NCBI GenBank assembly: GCA_031284105.1
Contig: JAITAN010000211.1
Location: 1-6,220, forward strand
Source: Treponema sp.
GTDB lineage: Bacteria > Spirochaetota > Spirochaetia > Treponematales > Breznakiellaceae
Direction of reading: 5' to 3'
DNA length: 6,220 nt
Position numbers and translations under genes: made by a program. This document shows, in pieces, positions 1-5,572 of the stretch (position 1 is the stretch's first letter; each line of letters begins with the position of its first letter). The notes below the pieces were generated by a model. The model saw only the letters and a list, made by a program, of their open reading frames with translations. It was not told where the DNA came from and ran no database searches.

Positions 1-11
1 ATAAATGACAT
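1..11 (-). CDS. 5' end of a gene running off the left edge
   Basis: Only the first codons are inside the window: an ATG at 11..9 on the minus strand followed by Ser and Phe codons. The support is the ribosome binding site. On the minus strand AAAGAGGAG lies at 24..16, four to five bases from the ATG, which is the strongest Shine-Dalgarno site at this end of the window. The same frame is open upstream through the 21-bp repeat array, so the ATG could also be an internal Met of a longer protein. No product can be named from three codons. Confidence 0.45.
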
Positions 12-554
12 AACGACTCCTCTTTCGCCGCGCATGGCGGCGGTTAAAATACCCATGAAGATGAACCGTTCATGGTTGACGATTGGCGTGCGTCCGGTAT
101 GGTTTGATAAGGACGCAACATTTTTAGTTAAGAACGCAGTATTTTTAATTAAGAATGGATCGTTTTTAGTTAAGAACACAGTATTTTTAATTAAGAATGA
201 GACGTTTTTAATTAAGAATGAGACGTTTTTAATTAAGAATGAGATGTTTTTAGTTAAGAACGTAGTATTTTTAGTTAAGAATAGGACGTTTTTAGTTAAG
301 AATGAGGCATTTTTATATAAAAAGACTGCGTTCTTGTATAACCATAAGCCGCGCGCGCCTAAAAAAAATATGTTTGTACCATACGGCGAATGAGGCGTGC
401 GGCCGTTTACCGTATACGGCAGCGGCCTTACGGAATCGCTATGCGGCATACGCGCCGGAGGGAGAGAAGGGGATGCAGGCATGGCCGTAAGCATGGGTTT
501 TTTGACGTAAAACAAGAGGCAGGGAACCACGGCCGATGCGGGTGAATGAACCAT
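1..554 (-). CDS. Hypothetical heptad-repeat reading frame, open to the left edge
   Basis: After a stop at 563..561 this minus-strand frame has ATGs at 554, 494, 482 and 449 and no stop before the window ends, so at least 184 codons are open. An N-terminal part rich in Pro, Ser and Thr is followed by IFFLGARGLWLYKN, then by about ten heptads of the form F-L-(T/I/Y)-K-N-x-x across the repeat array. A non-repeat tail then merges in frame with the left-edge gene start at 11. No ATG has a convincing Shine-Dalgarno site, but a promoter-like site lies just upstream at 563-591. Heptads of this kind could form an amphipathic helix, although the alternating aromatic/aliphatic and Lys-Asn pattern is not a classical coiled coil. 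It may instead be an untranslated leader whose repeats stay open because they are 21 bp long and stop-free in this phase. I have a vague memory of similar treponemal open frames, which I could not check. Confidence 0.3.
   Translation of the reverse strand, partial: MVHSPASAVVPCLLFYVKKPMLTAMPASPSLPPARMPHSDSVRPLPYTVNGRTPHSPYGTNIFFLGARGLWLYKNAVFLYKNASFLTKNVLFLTKNTTFLTKNISFLIKNVSFLIKNVSFLIKNTVFLTKNDPFLIKNTAFLTKNVASLSNHTGRTPIVNHERFIFMGILTAAMRGERGVVMSF
26..42 (-). promoter_or_regulatory. Hairpin abutting the ribosome binding site of the left-edge gene
   Basis: CGCCGC (26-31) and GCGGCG (37-42) form a perfect 6-bp GC-only inverted repeat with a 5-base loop. On the minus strand it ends one base before the AAAGAGGAG Shine-Dalgarno site. 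A stem this close to the site could influence ribosome access. There is no T-tract on either strand, so it does not look like an intrinsic terminator. The regulatory role is inferred. Confidence 0.3.
61..73. promoter_or_regulatory. 13-bp perfect palindrome, possible operator
   Basis: ATGAAC-C-GTTCAT is a perfect 6-bp inverted repeat around one central base. It sits about 50 bp upstream of the left-edge gene start and between that start and the 21-bp array. Its size and symmetry would fit a small dimeric regulator, but no known operator consensus is recognised. Confidence 0.25.
100..351. repeat. Tandem array of 21-bp palindromic, AT-rich repeats
   Basis: Units begin at 121, 142, 163, 184, 205, 226, 247, 268 and 289 with the core TTTTTARTTAAGAA. 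Weaker copies begin at 100, 310 and 331, giving about eleven to twelve units with strict 21-bp spacing and no spacers. The core is close to a palindrome (TTYTTAATTAARAA). Variation is mostly transitions (GTT/ATT, AAC/AAT) plus a changing six-base tail. Two sub-types are visible. GTTAAGAAC units (1, 3, 7) and ATTAAGAAT units (2, 4, 5, 6) alternate at the left, suggesting an older 42-bp unit. Units 4 and 5 are identical, which points to recent duplication. Read in frame, the plus strand gives F-L-(V/I)-K-N-x-x and the minus strand F-L-(T/I)-K-N-x-x. It may be a coding repeat, a curved-DNA or protein-binding array, or both. It is not a CRISPR array. Confidence 0.9.
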
Positions 555-562
555 ACTACACT

Positions 563-591
563 ATTGTACTATAAGACGCGGCGTTACGCAA
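563..591 (-). promoter_or_regulatory. Candidate sigma-70 promoter reading into the repeat array
   Basis: On the minus strand TTGCGT (591..586) is followed after exactly 17 bases by TACAAT (568..563), a 5/6 match to the -10 consensus. The -35 box is weak (TTG only). Transcription would start near 555, next to the ATG at 554, and run leftward through the 21-bp array toward the gene starting at 11. Confidence 0.4.
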
Positions 592-911
592 GGGAATGCC
601 GGAGGCGCAGTAAAAACATATCCCGCGGTACGGCGCGCGGGCCGCGGGCGCGGCGGTATGCGTTCCGTACCATGCGCGGCAATAACGCAACGCCTTGGCG
701 CAATATGCAAGCGGAGCCGCTTAAGCGGGCCGCGTATGGGCGAATAGCAGATTCATAGACGCATTCGTTTTACAACTAATGGTGCGTTTACTGTGAAAGA
801 TACGGTAGTCCTGTACCTTTAGCGTAAAAGATTCAAGGCGAAAAAGATGAACCCGCGGCCCCGGGCAAACGCCGCATCCGCTGTAACGTACCATCCGGCT
901 GCCGGCCGCGT
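592..911. other. GC-rich stretch without a recognisable gene
   Basis: Apart from the hairpin at 612-648, I see no gene here. Short open frames exist on both strands but none has a ribosome binding site or a recognisable motif. CCGCTTAAGCGG at 717-728 is a perfect 12-bp palindrome. The part between about 745 and 850 is more AT-rich than its flanks. It may be decayed sequence downstream of the tatD remnant. No tRNA or rRNA signature was seen. Confidence 0.5.
612..648 (-). terminator. Possible intrinsic terminator, minus strand
   Basis: CCCGCGG (622-628) and CCGCGGG (642-648) are a perfect 7-bp GC-rich inverted repeat separated by 13 bases. On the minus strand five bases (ATATG) and then TTTTT (616..612) follow the stem. 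It would end transcripts coming from dus and the tatD remnant just before the promoter-like site at 563-591. The offset T-tract and the surrounding GC-rich DNA make this tentative. Confidence 0.35.
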
Positions 912-1827
912 TCAACGGCAACGTATTGAAGGAAGACTTGGAAACGCCCCCCGTCCATACGCCGTCCGAAAATTTTCCCCGATCACCACCGCTAAACGCC
1001 CGGCGTTCATGCGTTCCTTCCGCAATGCCGCGATCCCTCGCGCCGTCCCACGTAAATTTCCCCAATGAGAAAAAGATTCTCCCCACAGCGGCCGGTACGG
1101 CGCGCCGGTTTCGGAAAGGGGTCCGCCCATAGGAAGCCGCGCGCACGCGGCACGCTCGGTCGTATGGTTCGGCAAAACCGGCGTTCCGAAAGAGACATAG
1201 GCGTTTACCCCCCGCCGCAAAAGGCCCCGCGCCCCCTCAACCGCGCCCGAATACGAATGAAAAACAACGGCCGAAACGTTCTTGAGCCGTTTTGCATGGG
1301 CAAAGACCTTGTGCGCGGCTTCGCGTATGTGCAGAACGAGGGGAAGCCCTTTTGCAACGGCCGAATCAAGCCGTTCCGCGAAAAGTTCGCCGTGCGCATT
1401 TTCGCTCATGCGGTAATCCGCGCGGCCCGCGTCCCGCGCTGCCGCGTTGAAAAGGCCGCGGCCGGTTTCTCCGGTTGCATCCGGCCCGTTTTCCGCGGCA
1501 AGGCCGCGCGGCGTTTCAAGCGAGGGTTTCACCGCATCCGGCTTCACGGCAGGAAGCCGCGGATGAACCGCAAAACACCGTACAACAGTTACGCGGCCGG
1601 CCCGTTTCATGGTATTGTTGCGGGCGCGCTCATAGGCGAATCGCTGAGCGAACCGCTGATCAAACCGCCGGACGATTCGATCTTGGAATTCGAATTCTTC
1701 CCTGTTCCATGCGCTTGCCGCGCGCCGGGTCAAGCGCCCCTTTTTTGCCGTTTCTTCCATCAAAAGGAGCAACGGAAAAAACCCGCGCAAGATCGCATCT
1801 ATGGTAATGCGCGTCCGCCGGCATCAT
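912..1827 (-). pseudogene. tatD: TatD-family metal-dependent hydrolase, frameshifted remnant
   Basis: TatD proteins are TIM-barrel metal-dependent nucleases/hydrolases of the amidohydrolase superfamily. The start is the ATG at 1827..1825, overlapping the dus stop as ATGA behind the site AGGGGGA. The first 17 codons give MMPADAHYHRCDLARVF with the metal-binding HxH. At the T6 run (plus-strand A6, 1776-1781) the frame breaks. Removing one T continues it as PLLLLMEETAKKG and on through CFAVHPRLP, ATGETG (ligand Glu), LVLHIREAAHKVF (ligand His), VVFHSYSG (ligand His) and ETGAPYRPLWG to NFRTAYG near 950. The full length of about 300 codons is slightly above the usual 255-270, and the last dozen codons look like read-through. 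In ETGAPY the Gly codon (1104-1106) replaces the Asp that is the final metal ligand of the family (ETD-x-P). The frameshift plus this lost ligand argue for a pseudogene. The frameshift alone could be a sequencing error. The family call is firm, the inactive state less so. Confidence 0.8.
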
Positions 1828-1836
1828 TTTCCCCCT
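1822..1836 (-). promoter_or_regulatory. ATGA stop-start overlap and ribosome binding site for the tatD remnant
   Basis: On the minus strand AGGGGGAAAATGATG contains a Shine-Dalgarno site, the dus stop TGA (1826..1824) and the tatD ATG (1827..1825), with a second in-frame ATG directly after. The 4-base overlap is the classical arrangement for translational coupling, so the two genes were once co-translated. Confidence 0.75.
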
Positions 1837-2774
1837 GATACGAATCTTTCCTCGGGATTTTCTTTGAAAAAACGCTCGAGGACGCGCCGCATCGCGGGAA
1901 GCTCCGTTTCCCGTCCCAACAGCGTCCGTACGTGGTTCGCCCATATGAGGTTGGAACAAAAATAGGCGAAGAAACGCCGGGCCCGGCTTTTATGGAATTC
2001 AGGAGGCTGGTACGTAACCAGCATATCAAGAAATCTCATGGCAATATCTTCAAGATCGATCGGGGCCGGAAGGGGCAGTCCGCGCGCCTGCGCAAATACC
2101 CACGGTTTCCGCACGGCAATCCTTCCTATCATAACCGCGGCGCACTCAACCGCGCGCCTGTTCATTTCCTCCGCGGACAGGATGTCGCCGTTGCCCGCGA
2201 CCGGTATTCGTACATGGCTCTGAAGCATACCGACATATTCCCAGCGCGCGCCCCGTTTGAACTTCTCCTTTGCGGTTCGAGGGTGTAAGGTGATCCGTTC
2301 AACCCCTTCGGCTTCAAGGCGTTTGCAAAAAGAGACGAGGTAGCCAACATCATCGGAAAAGCCGATGCGGAGTTTCACGCTTAAACGCCGCCGCGTACGC
2401 TTCCGCACGCGGGCAATCATATCGCCCGCCTTGTCAATAGAACTCATCCATTGCACGCCGCCGCCCGTTCTGATAATGGGAGGCGCCGAACACCCCATAT
2501 TAATATCAATGCCCGCGCACTCGTATCTTTCTAAAAAGGACGCGGCATTTGCAAGGTGTTCCACGTTCCCGCCAACCAACTGGTACACGAACTTTTCCGG
2601 ATCAGGAGCGTTGTCCAGATACCACGATTCGTACTGTCCGCCGCTAATAAGCGCGCCCGCGCTGATCATTTCGGAAAAGTACTCATCGCACCCGCCGAAA
2701 CCCGCGACAAGTTCCCTAAATGCCCTATGGCTTATTTCAGCCATAGGCGCAAGTAAAAATGGTTTTTTCGTCAT
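1824..2774 (-). CDS. dus: tRNA-dihydrouridine synthase
   Basis: This FMN enzyme reduces specific uridines in the D-loop region of tRNA to dihydrouridine using NADPH, in the cytoplasm. The product is 316 residues, normal for the family. Visible motifs are the N-terminal LLAPM (7-11) of the FMN site, QLVGG (65-69), NMGCSAP (92-98) with the catalytic Cys95, SVKLRIG (132-138) with the FMN-contacting Lys134, TLHPRTAKEKF (162-172) with His164, VAGNGDI (192-198) and IGR (216-218) of the phosphate site. The ATG at 2774..2772 was chosen because AGGGGG stands four bases upstream and the family N-terminus begins right there. The open frame back to 2891 would add 39 residues and overlap the divergent promoter. 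It heads a minus-strand unit with the tatD-like remnant. Which Dus subfamily it belongs to cannot be fixed by eye. Confidence 0.93.
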   Translation of the reverse strand: MTKKPFLLAPMAEISHRAFRELVAGFGGCDEYFSEMISAGALISGGQYESWYLDNAPDPEKFVYQLVGGNVEHLANAASFLERYECAGIDINMGCSAPPIIRTGGGVQWMSSIDKAGDMIARVRKRTRRRLSVKLRIGFSDDVGYLVSFCKRLEAEGVERITLHPRTAKEKFKRGARWEYVGMLQSHVRIPVAGNGDILSAEEMNRRAVECAAVMIGRIAVRKPWVFAQARGLPLPAPIDLEDIAMRFLDMLVTYQPPEFHKSRARRFFAYFCSNLIWANHVRTLLGRETELPAMRRVLERFFKENPEERFVSGGK

Positions 2775-2850
2775 GTATCCCCCTAACTTCAACAATAAGA
2801 AATCCCCTAAATAGCAAGCGGCACGTTTTATATTTTCTAAAAAGAAGCCG

Positions 2851-2868
2851 ATACTAAAAAGGTAGTAT
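2851..2868. promoter_or_regulatory. Inverted repeat in the dus / response-regulator divergent region
   Basis: ATACTA (2851-2856) and TAGTAT (2863-2868) form a perfect 6-bp inverted repeat with spacer AAAAGG. It sits just upstream of the response-regulator promoter and within the likely dus leader or promoter region. CTAAAAAG also occurs twice here (at about 2837 and 2854). It could be an operator shared by the two divergent genes or a weak hairpin. No regulator is known. Confidence 0.3.
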
Positions 2869-2876
2869 TTTGCCAC

Positions 2877-2905
2877 TTGACAATCAAACATCTATACTAT
2901 AAAAT
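2877..2905 (+). promoter_or_regulatory. Sigma-70-type promoter of the response regulator
   Basis: A perfect -35 TTGACA (2877-2882), a 17-base spacer and TAAAAT (2900-2905, 5/6 match) form the best promoter in the window. TATAAA at 2898-2903 is an alternative -10 with a 15-base spacer. The start of transcription would be near 2912, leaving a leader of about 18 bases before the ATG at 2930. This suggests steady housekeeping expression. Confidence 0.75.
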
Positions 2906-2929
2906 AACATTAAAGTAGAGGAGTACCCC

Positions 2930-3367
2930 ATGTTAGTAAAGAGTGATGTACCCGGTATCAATGACAAAGAACCGGAAGGTCTTAAGGAAGATGGGACCGC
3001 ATATCGTGTTCTTATTGTCGATGATTCCATGTTTATCGCAAAACAGCTTGGACAAATCTTCACATCAGAAGGTTTTGAAGTCGCCGGAACTGCCGCCGAT
3101 GGCGCACAGGGTGTAGAACGGTACAAGGAAATGTATCCCCATATTGATTTAGTGACCATGGATATTACCATGCCGGTTATGGATGGCGTTTCTGCTTTAG
3201 AGAAAATACTTGAATTCGATAAAAATGCAGTGGTAATTATGGTTAGTGCATTAGGAAAAGAAGATGTAGTTAAGAAGTCCCTGCTTATGGGGGCTAAGAG
3301 CTATATAGTAAAACCCCTTGACCGGAAAAAAGTTTTAGAGCGTGTTGTGTCAATTCTAAAGCGTTAG
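2930..3367 (+). CDS. CheY-like single-domain response regulator
   Basis: The 145-residue product is a stand-alone phosphoacceptor (REC) domain, residues about 25-145, with a 24-residue acidic, Pro/Gly-containing N-terminal extension and no output domain. Receiver hallmarks are all present: the acidic pair Asp31-Asp32 in VLIVDDS, the phosphorylated Asp78 in LVTMDITMPVMDG, Ser106 in IMVSALG and Lys128 in IVKPLD. It should therefore accept phosphate from a histidine kinase and act by protein contact, as CheY does on the flagellar switch or as a phosphorelay intermediate does. Start choice: AGAGGAG at 2917-2923, six bases before the ATG, fits well. A promoter lies directly upstream and a terminator directly downstream, so it is probably monocistronic. 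No che or kinase gene is nearby, so a specific chemotaxis role is not shown and I leave the symbol blank. Confidence 0.93.
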   Translation: MLVKSDVPGINDKEPEGLKEDGTAYRVLIVDDSMFIAKQLGQIFTSEGFEVAGTAADGAQGVERYKEMYPHIDLVTMDITMPVMDGVSALEKILEFDKNAVVIMVSALGKEDVVKKSLLMGAKSYIVKPLDRKKVLERVVSILKR

Positions 3368-3389
3368 ACATTGTTAGTTAATCGATAGT

Positions 3390-3427
3390 TTACCGGGTAA
3401 TATGCCCGGTAAGTTTCTTTTTGTTTT
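3390..3427 (+). terminator. Intrinsic terminator of the response-regulator gene
   Basis: TTACCGGG (3390-3397) pairs perfectly with CCCGGTAA (3405-3412) around a 7-base loop and is followed by GTTTCTTTTTGTTTT. It lies 22 bases after the stop codon. The loop contains an ATG (3402) in frame with the flavodiiron gene, which should not be taken as that gene's start. Confidence 0.88.
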
Positions 3428-3452
3428 TAAATTTTTTAGAAAGATATTATGT

Positions 3453-4667
3453 ATGTGTGCGTTTGCTATTTCTGATACAGTGTATTGTGTTCATGCCGAT
3501 ATTCGGACAACCGAGCTTTTTGAAGGTATTTGGTCTATCAAAGATGGGGTATCGCTTAATTCCTATGTTGTAAAAAGTGAAAAAATCGCTCTTATCGATC
3601 TGGTAAAAGATTGGGAAGAAGCGCCGGCGCAAATTGCCGGGTCTTTAATGTCCATCGGCATAGAGCTTGCCTCTATTGATTACCTGATCTTAAACCACAT
3701 TGAACCGGATCATACGGGATGGCTCAAGGAATTTCGCGCATTGAATCCGCATTGTGAAATTGTATCTACGGATAAGGGTTGTAAACTGGTTAAATCTCTA
3801 TACAGGATAGAGACGGGACTACGCGCCGTTAAAGACGGCGATACGCTTGATTTGGGAAAAGGACAGGTGCTTACCTTCATTGAAGCGCCGAATGTCCATT
3901 GGCCCGAAACGATGTTTACCTGGCATGAAGCGTCCGGTACGCTTTTTTCCTGCGATGCGTTTGGTTCTTTCGGCGCGCTGGGCGACCGGGTATTTGACGA
4001 TGCGTTTAATGAGGAAGAACGCGCCTTTTTTGAGAAAGAAACGATTAGATACTACGCGAATATCGTTTCTTCATTCTCGTTTTTTGTAGAAAAAGCGGTT
4101 CAGAAAGTAAAACATTTGGCCATACAATGTACCGCTCCGAGCCACGGCATTGTATGGCGGAAAAATCCGCAAAAGATTATCGACTTGTACGTTACGTACG
4201 CCTCATACGCAAAGGGTCCTGCGGAAAAGGAAATCGCCGTTATCTGGGGTTCCATGTACGGCAATACCAAAGCGGGGCTTGATGCGGTGATACGCGGCAT
4301 TAAAGCGGAAGACGTGCCCTACGCCATCCACCGCGTGCCGGATGAAGACGCATCCTATGTGTTGGCGGATGCATGGAAGAGTTCCGCGCTTGTGATCGCC
4401 ATGCCGACCTATGAATACGCCATGTTTCCGCCTATGGCGTACATTATTGACCTTTTCAAGCGTAAACATCTATTCGGCAAGACCGTGCTGCGTATAGGTT
4501 CGTTCGGGTGGATAGGCGGCGCTAAAAAAGAATATGAAGCCGCCATTGAATCCTTAAAATGGACCAGCCTTGAAAGCCGCGAATGGGCGGGATTCCCCTC
4601 TCATGAAGACCTCGCCGCCTTGGAAGAGAGCGGCAGACAGTTGGCGCGAAGCGTGAAGCAGCGCTAG
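3453..4667 (+). CDS. fprA: Flavodiiron protein (A-type flavoprotein, O2/NO reductase)
   Basis: Flavodiiron proteins reduce O2 to water and/or NO to N2O in the cytoplasm of anaerobes, fed by rubredoxin or a similar donor. From the chosen ATG the protein has 404 residues, the usual A-type length. Residues about 1-255 form the metallo-beta-lactamase-like diiron domain. All ligands are visible: His82-x-Glu84-x-Asp86-His87 in NHIEPDHTGW, His149 in VHWPETMF, Asp168 in SCDAFGSFG and His231 in PSHGIVWR. Residues about 262-404 form a flavodoxin domain with the FMN phosphate loop GSMYGNTK, MPTYEYAMFPP and GSFGWIGGA. No rubredoxin or flavin-reductase module is fused. Start: the frame is open from 3402, but that ATG lies in a terminator loop. 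ATG 3453 has AGAAAG eight bases upstream and puts the iron ligands within a few residues of the numbering I recall for Moorella FprA. Position 3453 is an inference. Whether O2 or NO is preferred cannot be told by eye. Confidence 0.93.
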   Translation: MCAFAISDTVYCVHADIRTTELFEGIWSIKDGVSLNSYVVKSEKIALIDLVKDWEEAPAQIAGSLMSIGIELASIDYLILNHIEPDHTGWLKEFRALNPHCEIVSTDKGCKLVKSLYRIETGLRAVKDGDTLDLGKGQVLTFIEAPNVHWPETMFTWHEASGTLFSCDAFGSFGALGDRVFDDAFNEEERAFFEKETIRYYANIVSSFSFFVEKAVQKVKHLAIQCTAPSHGIVWRKNPQKIIDLYVTYASYAKGPAEKEIAVIWGSMYGNTKAGLDAVIRGIKAEDVPYAIHRVPDEDASYVLADAWKSSALVIAMPTYEYAMFPPMAYIIDLFKRKHLFGKTVLRIGSFGWIGGAKKEYEAAIESLKWTSLESREWAGFPSHEDLAALEESGRQLARSVKQR

Positions 4668-4677
4668 ATGTAAGAAG

Positions 4678-4700
4678 AAAGCGGGTTCTTGCCGCTTTTT
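4678..4700 (+). terminator. Intrinsic terminator of fprA
   Basis: AAAGCGG (4678-4684) pairs with CCGCTTT (4692-4698) around a 7-base loop, and the 3' arm runs into TTTTT (4696-4700). It starts ten bases after the fprA stop. Confidence 0.8.
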
Positions 4701-4965
4701 CCAAGCCAATTCTATCAAAGATAAACTATCCGCCATCATGGAAATCGAATCGCCGCTAAAAGAGCGGGGTATTAGACTCATTCGAATAAAGGTTTTGCCC
4801 ATATCTATAGCGCGTACTTGGATGGCGTCCAAGGATACGCCGATTGAGCGTACCGCCGCAGGAACCGCCATTGACAAGGCAAAAGCCGCAAACATTCCAT
4901 GGGAAAATCGTCTTCTTCAATCGTAAGCCTGAAAATTGAATTCCCCCGATTGAACGGACAGAGAG
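4701..4965. other. Unassigned open segment between fprA and the IS cluster
   Basis: Both strands are open over most of this stretch. The minus strand reads SMAVPAAVRSIGVSLDAI and then QVRAIDMGKTFIRMSLIP, with protein-like hydrophobic spacing, but runs into the fprA terminator and 3' end. Its upstream part (RLTIEEDDFPMEC) lies in another frame, which would need a one-base shift near 4885-4900. The plus strand also offers a 62-codon frame from 4738. Neither has a Shine-Dalgarno site or a motif I recognise. It could be a gene fragment cut by the adjacent IS remnant, or non-coding DNA. Confidence 0.4.
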
Positions 4966-5570
4966 TTAAGCATGGGGCGTGTTCACACAAGGCAACGCAA
5001 TACAAATACACGCGAGATAGATACAAGCGGAAAAGATGCGAGCCGGCTTGTCATAGCGGGTGCAAATCCCTCGAAATCCCTTGAGCCGCCGGAAAAAGCC
5101 TTCCTCCTCTTTCCGCCTTTTAGAGAGTTCCTTGTCATATTCCCACCGGCGAACCCGCTTCCGTTTCGGCGGCGCCACCAGAGTATACCTCAACTCTCGC
5201 GCCGTAACCCGTGGCCGCTCGTCTTCATACGCCTTCTCCGGTAACAGAGTACCCGTATGCTCCCGTGTTCCGGCGGTCTTCAGAAACACCCGTCCTTCCG
5301 TCGCGTCCGGTTCGTTGCCTCCCGACGGCCCGAAGGCAACCGGCCTTCTATCCCCCGCCGTGAGAACGGGTATCTTCGCGTTCCATCCTCCCCGCCTCTT
5401 CCCTATCGCCTGTTTGCCGTTCTTTTTCCGCTCCATGCGGCGGCCGGATGTGTTTTGCCTGTTGTTGAATCAAGAGCGCATACTTCCCCCGATACGAGTC
5501 CCCTTTCCCCGGCCAATACTTTATACACCCATTCCAACACTCCTTTTTCCGCCCGTCGGCTCAACCGGAC
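4966..5570 (-). pseudogene. IS5-family (IS427-like) DDE transposase remnant
   Basis: Read from the right, one minus-strand frame gives EKGVLEWVYKVLAG, GLVSGEVCALDSTTGKTHP (first catalytic Asp) and a stop at 5405..5403. The neighbouring frame, entered near the A5 run (plus T5 5423-5427), continues with KKNGKQAIGKRRGGWNAKI, RPVAFGPSGGNEPDA, LLPEKAYED, APPKRKRVRRWEYDKEL, FFRRLKGFRGICTRYDK and YLACICIAL, ending at 4966. This is the order and wording of the C-terminal two thirds of IS427/IS402-type IS5-family transposases. The second Asp (usually AD-K/R-AY) appears as Glu in PEKAYE, and many His and Asp positions are replaced. The N-terminal part is missing: homology stops at about 5565, where the IS3 remnant begins. 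A frameshift, a lost catalytic residue and truncation make it inactive. Terminal inverted repeats were not identified. Confidence 0.85.
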
Positions 5571-5572
5571 TG

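Noticed and set aside
100..351. CRISPR array
   Set aside because: The repeats are directly contiguous at 21 bp with no unique spacers, and no cas-like gene is present.
34..393. Plus-strand 119-codon frame through the repeat array as a gene
   Set aside because: It has no Shine-Dalgarno site and begins inside the GC hairpin. The minus-strand frame is longer, has a promoter-like site and leads into a gene start. The plus frame is best explained by the palindromic 21-bp repeats.
721..1146. Minus-strand 141-codon frame overlapping the end of the TatD-like remnant
   Set aside because: It overlaps recognised TatD-like sequence in another frame, and its unique part (721-911) has no motif or ribosome binding site.
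1776..1790. Programmed frameshift rather than mutation in the TatD-like gene
   Set aside because: Programmed frameshifting is not known for TatD, and no stimulatory structure was noticed. The lost ligand Asp makes simple decay more likely. It was not excluded by data.
1065..1838. Plus-strand 257-codon open frame
   Set aside because: It is antisense to the TatD-like remnant, is Arg/Pro-rich, has no ribosome binding site and no motif. It is a by-product of GC-rich codon use on the other strand.
2775..2891. Upstream extension of the dihydrouridine synthase to 2891
   Set aside because: The extra 39 residues do not fit the family, overlap the divergent promoter, and the ATG at 2774 has a strong ribosome binding site.
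3402..3452. N-terminal extension of the flavodiiron protein from the ATG at 3402
   Set aside because: That ATG is in the loop of an intrinsic terminator and the added residues come from the stem and T-tract.
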